The notes below the pieces were generated by a model. That model did no database searches and was not told the DNA's origin. It saw only the letters and a list, made by a program, of their open reading frames with translations. Source: Salarchaeum japonicum_A (GTDB lineage Archaea > Halobacteriota > Halobacteria > Halobacteriales > Halobacteriaceae). From it: DNA of 64,000 nucleotides. This document shows positions 1-6,526 of this stretch, in pieces (the stretch's first letter is position 1; the number at the start of each line of letters is the position of its first letter). The translations under genes were made by a program, and so were the position numbers. The DNA is taken from the NCBI RefSeq assembly GCF_049705945.1, contig NZ_JBNAMV010000004.1, positions 558,001 to 622,000 on the forward strand. The letters are read 5' to 3'.

Positions 1-479
1 TCCGCCCCGGTCGCGACCTCCGCGGAGTGGCCCGCGCCGACGCCGGGATGGACGCGCACGAGCACGCGGCCGGTGAACCCGCGCTCTTCGAGCCGGTCGA
101 GCGTGTCCGCGGAGCCAACGGTGACCGTCGCGTCCGTCCCGGCGAGCCGGTCCACCGCGTAGTCGAGATCGCGAGCGGGCGGATTGACCGGCGTGTAGTG
201 GACGTTCTCGGGAGAGTAGCCGGCGTCGAGCGCGCGCTTCAGTTCGCCGGCGCTCGCGCACTCCGCGCCAGCGCCCGCCTCGCGGAGCGTCGTGAGGGCG
301 TGTCGGCCGGCGTTCGCCTTCACCGCGTACAGCACGTCCGCGTCCGGAAACGCCCCGCTGAGCCGCCGGTAGTTCTCGCGGACGCGGTCGTGGTCCAGAA
401 CGTACAGCGGCGTGCCGTACTCGTCGGCGAGCCGTCGGAGCCGGGTGTCGGACCAGTCCGCGAGCCGGCGGACCGTCAC
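1..479 (-). CDS. lysA: Diaminopimelate decarboxylase, N-terminal part (cut by window edge)
   Basis: PLP enzyme that decarboxylates meso-diaminopimelate to L-lysine, the last step of the pathway. About 159 N-terminal codons are visible; the rest lies beyond position 1. The frame reads YGTPLYVLDHDRVRENYRR and then LYAVKAN near residue 54, the fold-type III motif that supplies the PLP-binding lysine. The start is a GTG (479-477) overlapping the dapD stop as GTGA, so translation is probably coupled. It is the fourth visible gene of the dapA-dapB-dapD-lysA operon. An arginine or ornithine decarboxylase of the same fold is possible from sequence alone, but the operon decides for lysA. Confidence 0.93.
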   Translation of the reverse strand, partial: MTVRRLADWSDTRLRRLADEYGTPLYVLDHDRVRENYRRLSGAFPDADVLYAVKANAGRHALTTLREAGAGAECASAGELKRALDAGYSPENVHYTPVNPPARDLDYAVDRLAGTDATVTVGSADTLDRLEERGFTGRVLVRVHPGVGAGHSAEVATGA

Positions 480-1294
480 CGGAGTTCGTCCTCCCGCTGG
501 CTGGCCTCCAGCGTCTCGTTCTCCAGCTCGGTCGCGACGACCGCGGGCTTGTACGCCGCGCCCGGGATGAGGTCGTTGTCGCTCACCGAGGACTCGACGA
601 ACCGCGCGAACGCGCGGCGCTCCGGCGGGAGTTCGCCGTACAGCACCTCGTCCTCGACGAGGTCGTAGACGGGGATGCGGGGCGAGAGCAGGGTGTTCTC
701 GCCGACGACGGAGTTCTCGCCGACGACGAACCCGGAAGTCACCCGGCAGCCAGCGCCGAGGCTCACGCCGTCCTCGACGACAACCGGCGCGCTCTCGACG
801 GGTTCGAGGACGCCGCCGATGAGCGTGTTCGCGCCGAGCTTCACGTCACTCCCGATCTGCGCGCACGACCCGACCGTGTCCGCGGAGTCGACGAGCGTGC
901 CGTCGCCGACGTACGCGCCGACGTTCACGAACGAGGGCGACATCATGATGGCGTTCGACCCGACGTACGCGCCGCGGCGGATGACGGTGGCGTCGGGCGT
1001 GTTCCGGGTGCCGCGCTCGCCGAGGTCGTCGGTGTCCCGCAGTGGGAGCACGTCGTGGTAGGTGACGCCGCCGTGCTCGCGGGGTTCGGTCGCGCGGAGG
1101 CCGAAGTTCAGGAGGATGCCCTGCTTCACCCACTCGTTCGCCTCCCAGGTGCCATCGGTCTTCTCGGCGGCGCGTATCTCGCCGGCTTCGAGCGCGTCGA
1201 GGAAGGCGTCGAGCGTGTCCTCGGCGTCGCTGAAGGAGGCGTCGTCGTTCTGGTGGCGCTGCCACAGGTCGGTGATTTCGGTTTCGAGTGTCAT
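476..1294 (-). CDS. dapD: Tetrahydrodipicolinate N-succinyltransferase
   Basis: Transfers succinyl from succinyl-CoA to tetrahydrodipicolinate, committing the operon to the succinylase branch of diaminopimelate synthesis. The 272-residue protein has an alpha-helical N-terminal part (about 1-100) followed by hexapeptide repeats of a left-handed beta helix (about 105-205), with GAYVGSNAIMM, VNVGAYVGDGTLVDS, GSCAQIGSDVKLG and GVSLGAGCRVTSG visible. Its start overlaps the dapB stop by 4 bp and its stop overlaps the lysA start. The length fits the DapD family. A tetrahydrodipicolinate acetyltransferase (DapH) is the alternative; the large N-terminal domain favours DapD. Confidence 0.92.
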   Translation of the reverse strand: MTLETEITDLWQRHQNDDASFSDAEDTLDAFLDALEAGEIRAAEKTDGTWEANEWVKQGILLNFGLRATEPREHGGVTYHDVLPLRDTDDLGERGTRNTPDATVIRRGAYVGSNAIMMSPSFVNVGAYVGDGTLVDSADTVGSCAQIGSDVKLGANTLIGGVLEPVESAPVVVEDGVSLGAGCRVTSGFVVGENSVVGENTLLSPRIPVYDLVEDEVLYGELPPERRAFARFVESSVSDNDLIPGAAYKPAVVATELENETLEASQREDELR

Positions 1295-2052
1295 AGGTCG
1301 GCTGCGATGTCGGAGAATCGGTAGTAGTCCGGTTCGGCGTCCTGTACGAATCGGGCGGCGTCGAGCGCGCCGGCGGCGAACACGCCGCGGTCGCCCGCGC
1401 GGTGCGTGAGTTCGAGTGCTTCGTCGTTGCCGGCGAGGAGGAGTTCGTGCTCGCCCGTGATATCGCCGGCGCGCCGGGCGTGCACGCCGATTTCGCCGGG
1501 CTGGCGGGGCGCGTCGCCCTCGCGTCCGTGTACGCGCTCACCGGCGTCCTCGCGCTCCGATTCGACGGCGTCGAGGATGCGCTTCGCGGTGCCGCTGGGA
1601 GCGTCGCGCTTCCCGTTGTGGTGGGTTTCCGTGAGTTCCACGTCGTACTCCGGGAGCGCGGCGACCGCGGTGCGCGCGACGGAGAGCAACGCCTGCACGC
1701 CCCGGGAGAAGTTCGCGCCTCGAACGAGCGGGATGGATTCGCCGGCGTCGCGGAGCGCGGTTTCCTCCGCGTCGCTGAATCCCGTGGTGCCGGTGACGAC
1801 CGGGACGCCGGCGTCCGCGGCGGCTTCGACGTACGCCACGGCGGCCTCGGGGACGGTGAAGTCCACGACAGCGTCCGGGTCGTGCTCGGCGAGCGCGTCC
1901 GCGAAGTCGGCGGGCGCGACGACCGGCTCGTCGATGTCGGCGTCGGCGGGCGTTCGGGAGACCTCGAACGCGACCGAGCAGTCCCGGGAGCGGGCGGCTT
2001 GGAGGACTTCGCGGCCCATGCGGCCGGTCGCGCCGGTGACCGCGACTCTCAT
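1291..2052 (-). CDS. dapB: 4-hydroxy-tetrahydrodipicolinate reductase
   Basis: NAD(P)H-dependent reductase acting after DapA in lysine synthesis. At 253 residues it has the usual length. The N-terminal Rossmann fold carries GATGRMGREV, the middle part TGTTGFS, and the substrate-binding motif ETHHNGKRDAPSGTA is intact with the HH pair, the lysine and the DAPSGTA loop. It starts within the dapA stop (ATGA overlap) and ends within the dapD start, so the operon reads dapA-dapB-dapD-lysA without gaps. Nothing is missing from the active site. Confidence 0.96.
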   Translation of the reverse strand: MRVAVTGATGRMGREVLQAARSRDCSVAFEVSRTPADADIDEPVVAPADFADALAEHDPDAVVDFTVPEAAVAYVEAAADAGVPVVTGTTGFSDAEETALRDAGESIPLVRGANFSRGVQALLSVARTAVAALPEYDVELTETHHNGKRDAPSGTAKRILDAVESEREDAGERVHGREGDAPRQPGEIGVHARRAGDITGEHELLLAGNDEALELTHRAGDRGVFAAGALDAARFVQDAEPDYYRFSDIAADL

Positions 2053-2924
2053 AGGTCGCTGAGGACGGCGTCGAGTCGGTCGATGGTTTCCTCGCTCGCG
2101 GGCGACAGCGGGTCGCGGAAGGTCGCGGTGCCGTGCCCGCGGAGTTCGAGCGCGTGCTTCACGGGCACGGGGTTGGTCTCCGCGAACAGCGCGCGGAAGA
2201 GCGGGCCGAGTTCGTAGTGAACCTCGCGTGCGGCCGCGTACTCGTCGTCGTGGGCGCGCTCGACGAGCGAGACCACGCGTTCGGGTTCGACGTTCGCGGC
2301 GACGCTGATGACGCCGGTGCCGCCGACGGAGAGCGTCGGGAGCGTCATGGCGTCGTCGCCGGAGAGCACCGAGAAGTCGAGGTCGCGGGTGCGTTCGGCG
2401 ACTTCGCCGATGCGGCCGAGGTCGCCGCTCGCGGCCTTGTACCCGACGATGTTCTCGTGTTCCGCGAGGGATACCGCGGTGTCGACGGCGATGTTTCGGC
2501 CGGTGCGCCCGGGGACGTTGTAGATTATCTGGGGAACGTCGACTTCGTCCGCGATGCGTCGGTAGTGCGCCTCCATGCCCGCGGGTTCGGGGCGGTTGTA
2601 GTACGGCGAGATGAGGAGGATACCGTCCGCGCCCGCGTCGGCCGCGCGCCGGGAGAGCGACACCGCCTCGTGCGTCGCGTTACTTCCCGCGCCCGCGATG
2701 ACGGGGATTTCGACGGCTGCGACGACGGTTTCGATGACGTCGATGTGTTCGTCGTGCGTGAGCGTCGCGGACTCGCCCGTCGAACCGACGGGAACGAGGC
2801 CGTCGACGCCCGCGTCCGCGAGTCGGCGGGCGTCCGCTGCGAGTTGGTCGTGGTCGATACTGCCGTCCGCGTCGAATGGCGTCACCATCGCCGGGAAGAC
2901 GCCGGATGTGAGGTTTCGTGTCAT
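2049..2924 (-). CDS. dapA: 4-hydroxy-tetrahydrodipicolinate synthase
   Basis: Condenses pyruvate with aspartate semialdehyde, the first committed step of lysine synthesis. The TIM-barrel protein of 291 residues shows GSTGE near residues 48-52, the catalytic tyrosine in YNVPGRTG (about Y135) and the Schiff-base lysine in GYKAASGD (K163). The ATG at 2924, giving MTRNLTSGVFPAMVTPF, matches the family start; a longer frame to 2978 adds residues without family resemblance. First gene of the operon. Haloarchaea also have DapA-like 2-keto-3-deoxygluconate aldolases, but the neighbours here make DapA firm. Confidence 0.95.
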   Translation of the reverse strand: MTRNLTSGVFPAMVTPFDADGSIDHDQLAADARRLADAGVDGLVPVGSTGESATLTHDEHIDVIETVVAAVEIPVIAGAGSNATHEAVSLSRRAADAGADGILLISPYYNRPEPAGMEAHYRRIADEVDVPQIIYNVPGRTGRNIAVDTAVSLAEHENIVGYKAASGDLGRIGEVAERTRDLDFSVLSGDDAMTLPTLSVGGTGVISVAANVEPERVVSLVERAHDDEYAAAREVHYELGPLFRALFAETNPVPVKHALELRGHGTATFRDPLSPASEETIDRLDAVLSDL

Positions 2925-3202
2925 GGGTCTCGGGAGTCGTTGGTAGAGCGTGGTTCGAATCGGGGGACGGCCCGGCACGAAATGTCAGTCCGCGCGGAGC
3001 CACTACTGCGCGCGTTTGCGTTTCGCACCCGAGGAGAAGACGACGCCGGCGCTCCCTGCCGCGAACGACCGAGTGGAGCGCGCCTGGCACATATACCACG
3101 TTGGGAGGTCGTGTCGTAAAGCGTTGTCGCCGTGCGCAATCGCTGCCGTCGCGGACCGCTGCCGCCCGGGTTTATGGGGCCCGCGGTCGCACGGTGACGT
3201 GA

Positions 3203-3844
3203 ATGCTCGTCCTCGGAGACGCACACGCGAACGACCCCGGCCGGCGACAGGCCCTCCTCGCCGCGTACCGCGCGAGCGACGCCGATGTCGCGCTCCAGGC
3301 CGGCGATATCTTCTACTACCAACTGCCGATACCCACGTACTTCATCGCTGGAAACAACGAGGACTTCGACGTCATCGACGCGCTCCGTCACGGCCGTATC
3401 GAGAGCGACCGCGTGAAGAACGCCCGCCTGCTCGCGAGCGACGCGGTCGACGTGCGGGGACTCCGCGTCGCCGGCCTCTCGGGGAACTACGCGCCGTCCC
3501 GGTACAACTACGCCCGCCGTGACCTCCGCGACGAACGCCGCCGCCACTTCGTCCGCGAGGACGTGGCCGCCGCGAAAGAACTGGAGGACGTGGACGTTCT
3601 CCTCACTCACGAAGCCCCGCACGGCACGCCCGTCGAGGAGGAGTACGAGGTCGGCTGTCAGTACATCGACGAACTCCTCGACGCGCTCGAACCCGACCTC
3701 TGCCTCGTCGGCCACCACCACGAACACACGGAGTCGACGTACGGCCCGACGCGGGTCGTCACGCTCGCGCCCGCGTGGGAGTCCTACTACGACCTCGACC
3801 CCGACACGCTCGCGCTCACGCGGTTCGAAACACCGGACGCGTAG
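3203..3844 (+). CDS. Metallophosphoesterase (calcineurin-like)
   Basis: Two-metal phosphoesterase fold, 213 residues. The metal-binding blocks are in order: GDAHAN near the N-terminus, QAGDIF, GNNEDFD (the usual GNHD/E block with Asn), LLTHEAPHG and CLVGHHHEHTES. Nucleotides, RNA or phosphoproteins could be the substrate; the sequence does not decide. The ATG is 26 bp after a TATA-like TTTATGG (3171-3177), so the message is probably leaderless. It lies 29 bp before the NYN-domain gene in the same direction, which has its own TATA-like box; the two may serve nucleic acid processing, which is only inference. Confidence 0.85.
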   Translation: MLVLGDAHANDPGRRQALLAAYRASDADVALQAGDIFYYQLPIPTYFIAGNNEDFDVIDALRHGRIESDRVKNARLLASDAVDVRGLRVAGLSGNYAPSRYNYARRDLRDERRRHFVREDVAAAKELEDVDVLLTHEAPHGTPVEEEYEVGCQYIDELLDALEPDLCLVGHHHEHTESTYGPTRVVTLAPAWESYYDLDPDTLALTRFETPDA

Positions 3845-3873
3845 TTTTTAGGACTGGACGGCACAGACCCGGT

Positions 3874-4371
3874 ATGACGGATATCCATGCGGACCAGCGC
3901 GTCGCCGTGCTGGCGGACGCGCAGAACCTCTATCACTCCGCGCACAGTCGGTACTCGCGGAACGTCGACTACTCCAGTCTCCTCTCGGAAGCCGTGCAGA
4001 ACCGCCGGCTCACGCGCGCCATCGCGTACGTCATCCGCGCCGACAGCCCCAACGAGGAGGACTTCTTCGACGCGCTCGTCGACATCGGGTTCGAGACGAA
4101 AATCAAGGACATCAAGACGTTCGGAGACGGGTCGAAGAAAGCGGACTGGGACGTCGGGATGAGCCTCGACGCCGTCACGCTCGCCGACCACGTCGACACC
4201 GTCGTGCTCTGCACGGGCGACGGCGACTTCAGCCGACTCTGCAGTCACCTCCGCCACGAGGGCGTGCGCATCGAAGTGATGGGGTTCGGGTCGAGTACCG
4301 CGGAAGAACTCAAGGAGAGCGCGGACGCCTTCGTCGACCTCGGAGAACGCGACGACACCTTCCTGCTCTAA
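3874..4371 (+). CDS. NYN domain protein (LabA/DUF88 family)
   Basis: 165-residue protein of the PIN-like NYN fold, a family of predicted metal-dependent ribonucleases. The conserved acidic residues are in AVLADAQNLYHS (residues about 11-22), the DWDVGMSLDAV block and TGDGDFSRLC, followed by GVRIEVMGFGSSTAEELKESAD. This is the LabA arrangement. The ATG at 3874 follows TTTTTA (3845-3850) at leaderless distance; a longer in-frame start at 3775 would run into the metallophosphoesterase gene and is rejected. Target RNA is unknown. Confidence 0.85.
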   Translation: MTDIHADQRVAVLADAQNLYHSAHSRYSRNVDYSSLLSEAVQNRRLTRAIAYVIRADSPNEEDFFDALVDIGFETKIKDIKTFGDGSKKADWDVGMSLDAVTLADHVDTVVLCTGDGDFSRLCSHLRHEGVRIEVMGFGSSTAEELKESADAFVDLGERDDTFLL

Positions 4372-4399
4372 GCCGCGACAGCGCTGGGTAGCGTGCCAG

Positions 4400-4582
4400 T
4401 TAGACGGAGCGGCCGCCCTCGCTCGTTCCGAGAAGGAGGCTGCCGCCGGCGAGGAGCATCGAGGAAATCGCGGCGACACCGAGCGAGACAGCGCCGCCGT
4501 TCCAGTTGAGGCCGGTCCAGAGGATGAGGAGCGTTCCGACCGCGAGGAGCGCGCCGCCGGAGAGGACTTTCTGGTTTGCCAT
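4400..4582 (-). CDS. Small two-span membrane protein
   Basis: 60 residues with two hydrophobic stretches, about residues 8-24 and 30-52, separated by a short polar turn (WNGGA). I do not recognise a family. The tail is short and polar (GTSEGGRSV). It is transcribed against its neighbours and has a clear TATA-like CTTATATGG on its strand (plus 4607-4615), 25-33 bp before the ATG, which supports it as a real leaderless gene. Confidence 0.7.
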   Translation of the reverse strand: MANQKVLSGGALLAVGTLLILWTGLNWNGGAVSLGVAAISSMLLAGGSLLLGTSEGGRSV

Positions 4583-4606
4583 CTTACCCGGGGGTAGTCC
4601 CGCGGG

Positions 4607-4615
4607 CCATATAAG
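4607..4615 (-). promoter_or_regulatory. TATA-like box of the small membrane protein gene
   Basis: On the minus strand it reads CTTATATGG, 25-33 bp upstream of the ATG at 4582. That is the spacing expected for a leaderless haloarchaeal mRNA. Confidence 0.6.
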
Positions 4616-4667
4616 CCATTCTCCATCTGTTCGACGGAGTTTTGCGGGTCGCGGTCCCGGAGACGGT

Positions 4668-5123
4668 ATGGACGAGTTCGCGGTGCTGCGGCGGATGGCG
4701 GTCTACCAGTTCGGTCGCGGGGCGGACGGCGCGCTGTTCCCCGACGGCGAGGAGTTCCGCGTGGAGCGCTCGGCGTCCGGGCGGCCGCGGCAGGTCGCGA
4801 GCGACGACGGCCGCCTCGTCTCCGTCGGGATGGACGGCCGGTTCACGCTCGGCCTCGCGGGCGGCCGACGGCTCTACGACGCCGTCGACGGCTACCGGGT
4901 GACCGTCGGCGACGAGAGCGAGCCGTTCGTCCGCGACGGCCGGAACGTCTTCGCGAAGTTCGTCGCGGACGCGGACGACGCCATTCGGCCCGAGGACGAG
5001 GTCGTCGTCGAGCACGAACGCGGCGAAGTCATCGCGGTCGGTCGCGCCGAACTCGACGCGCAGGGCATGCGGGACTTCGACTCCGGGATGGCCGTGAAAG
5101 TCCGAGAGGGCGCGAGCGACTGA
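4668..5123 (+). CDS. PUA domain-containing protein
   Basis: 151 residues ending in a typical PUA RNA-binding domain: the C-terminal half contains FVRDGRNVFAKFVADADD, IRPEDEVVVEHERGEVIAVGRAEL and GMAVKVREGASD, the order seen in PUA domains of tRNA-guanine transglycosylases and Cbf5. The N-terminal half (about 1-75) resembles no catalytic domain. The ATG at 4668 follows TTTTGCG (4640-4646) at leaderless distance. It lies 124 bp upstream of the NAC gene; PUA, NAC and a tRNA methyltransferase together suggest a translation-linked cluster. The exact RNA target is unknown. Confidence 0.8.
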   Translation: MDEFAVLRRMAVYQFGRGADGALFPDGEEFRVERSASGRPRQVASDDGRLVSVGMDGRFTLGLAGGRRLYDAVDGYRVTVGDESEPFVRDGRNVFAKFVADADDAIRPEDEVVVEHERGEVIAVGRAELDAQGMRDFDSGMAVKVREGASD

Positions 5124-5217
5124 CGGCCGCACGCCCGCGGTTTCGCCGCCGTTGTGCGTCCGGATATCGACTGGACGAGCGCGTCGCGGCGGCGGTCTGG
5201 AGACCTGACCCGCCATG

Positions 5218-5223
5218 TTTTTT
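5218..5223 (+). promoter_or_regulatory. T-rich TATA-like box of the nac gene
   Basis: A run of six T, 25-30 bp before the ATG at 5248. It lies in the 124-bp gap after the PUA gene, so nac and the following methyltransferase can be transcribed from their own promoter. Confidence 0.5.
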
Positions 5224-5247
5224 GCCGCGCGGCGTGACCGTCCGGGT

Positions 5248-5634
5248 ATGTTTGGAGGAGGCGGCGGGATGAATCCGCGCAAGATGAAGCAGATGATGGA
5301 ACAGATGGGTATCGACGTGGACGAACTCGATGCCGAGGAGGTCGTGATTCGGCTCAAGGACGGGTCCGAACTCGTGTTCGCGGACGCGGACGTGACGCTG
5401 ATGGACGCGCGCGGCCAGGAGACCTACCAGATTATCGGCGACCCCGAGGAGCGCGAGAGCACTGCGGGCGAAATCGAAGCCAGCGACGACGACTCGGAGT
5501 CGGAGTCCGCGGGGATTCCGGACGACGACGTGGAGCTCGTCGCGGCTCGGGCGGGCGTGAGCGAGGACGAGGCGCGTGAAGCGCTCGAAGCGACCGGCGG
5601 CGACCTCGCGGCCGCTATCGACCGCGTAGAGTGA
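5248..5634 (+). CDS. nac: Nascent polypeptide-associated complex protein
   Basis: Archaeal NAC homolog (128 residues) that binds nascent chains at the ribosome as a homodimer. The N-terminus MFGGGGGMNPRKMKQMMEQMGI is the archaeal signature, followed by the NAC beta-barrel (VVIRLKDGSELVF, GQETYQIIGDP) to about residue 65, an acidic linker rich in Asp, Glu and Ser, and a C-terminal UBA domain (VELVAARAGVSEDEAREAL, GDLAAAIDRV). The ATG at 5248 is chosen; a frame from 5215 adds an arginine-rich stretch not seen in the family. Its TGA overlaps the GTG start of the next gene. Confidence 0.95.
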   Translation: MFGGGGGMNPRKMKQMMEQMGIDVDELDAEEVVIRLKDGSELVFADADVTLMDARGQETYQIIGDPEERESTAGEIEASDDDSESESAGIPDDDVELVAARAGVSEDEAREALEATGGDLAAAIDRVE

Positions 5635-6350
5635 TACTGGTCGTTCGGGGCGACCGCGAGTTCCTCTGCGAACCCGGTGAAGAAGTGCACACGGACCTCG
5701 GCGTCATCACGCTCCCCGAGGACGTGGAATCCGGCGACACCGTGGAGACGCATCTCGGCGAGGAGTTCCGGGTGCGCGGCCTGCGCGGCCCCGACCTCTT
5801 CGACCACCTCGAACGAACGGGCGCGCCGATGATGCCGAAGGACATCGGTCTCGTCATCGGCCACACGGGCGCGGCGCGCGGCGACCGCGTGCTCGACGCC
5901 GGCACCGGTACGGGCGTACTCGCCGCATATCTCGGTCGACTCGGCGCGAACGTCACGACGTTCGAGCGAAAGGAGGAGTTCGCCGAGGTCGCGCGCGAGA
6001 ACATGGAACTCGCCGAGGTCTCGGACACCGTGGACGTGCGGACCGGCGACCTCGTGGACGAACTCGACGACCTCGGCGAGTTCGACATCGTGACGCTCGA
6101 CACCCCGAACGCGCCCGAACTCGTCGAGCGCGTCCCGGACCACCTCGCCGGCGGCGGCTTCCTCGCCGTCTACTCGCCGTTCGTCGAGAACGCCCGCGAG
6201 TGCGAACTCGCCGCCCGCGACGCCGGCCTGGTGGAAGTCGAGACTCTGGAGACGGTGCAGCGCCGCATGGACTTCGACGACCGCGGCAGCCGCCCCAGCA
6301 CCGCCGGCGTCGGCCACACCGGCTACCTCGTGTTCGCCCGGAAAGAGTAG
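5631..6350 (+). CDS. trmI: tRNA (adenine-N1)-methyltransferase
   Basis: SAM-dependent TrmI-type enzyme, 239 residues, known in archaea to make m1A at positions 57/58 of tRNA. An N-terminal beta domain (about 1-55) precedes a Rossmann methyltransferase: IGHTGAARGDRVLDAGTGTG (motif I), FERKEEFAEVARENME and DIVTLDTPNAPELVERV (motif IV). The C-terminus has the expected GRPSTAGVGHTGYL-like block (SRPSTAGVGHTGYL). Start is GTG overlapping the nac stop as GTGA, implying translational coupling. The shared transcript with nac is conserved logic for a translation operon. Confidence 0.93.
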   Translation: MILVVRGDREFLCEPGEEVHTDLGVITLPEDVESGDTVETHLGEEFRVRGLRGPDLFDHLERTGAPMMPKDIGLVIGHTGAARGDRVLDAGTGTGVLAAYLGRLGANVTTFERKEEFAEVARENMELAEVSDTVDVRTGDLVDELDDLGEFDIVTLDTPNAPELVERVPDHLAGGGFLAVYSPFVENARECELAARDAGLVEVETLETVQRRMDFDDRGSRPSTAGVGHTGYLVFARKE

Positions 6351-6379
6351 GAGACCGAGCGAACCACCGACACTCGTTC

Positions 6380-6406
6380 GCTCGCGGCGAAGCCGCGAGC
6401 CTTTTT
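6380..6406 (+). terminator. Hairpin plus T-tract after trmI
   Basis: Perfect 9-bp stem GCTCGCGGC (6380-6388) and GCCGCGAGC (6392-6400) with a GAA loop, followed by CTTTTT. It is 30 bp after the trmI stop. Archaeal termination relies mainly on T-tracts, so the hairpin may have another origin: it belongs to a group of hairpin modules in this gap. Confidence 0.55.
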
Positions 6407-6414
6407 CGTGCAGC

Positions 6415-6525
6415 GTCAGAGCTTCGCTCTGACTGGCTCCCCCTCGCTCACGGCGACGCCGTTCGCTCGCGGGAACAGGTTTTTACCGTTCGGGTCGCCT
6501 TCGGCGACCACTCGCGGTAAAAAAG
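6415..6525. repeat. Hairpin modules between convergent trmI and acyl-CoA carboxylase genes
   Basis: Further inverted repeats fill the gap: GTCAGAGC-TTC-GCTCTGAC (6415-6433) and GTCGCC-TTC-GGCGAC (6494-6508), the latter flanked by TTTTTACCG and CGGTAAAAAA. CAGGTTTTTACC at 6476-6487 is, on the other strand, GGTAAAAACCTG, which resembles the AAAAACCTGG part of the core at 14.85 kb and 60.87 kb. For the minus-strand carboxylase gene the six T just after its stop can act as terminator. No gene is seen in 6351-6526. Confidence 0.5.
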
Positions 6526-6526
6526 T

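Noticed and set aside
2925..3000. A complete tRNA gene upstream of dapA
   Set aside because: D-loop and T-loop-like pieces exist, but there is no acceptor stem, anticodon arm or pairing T-stem on either strand.
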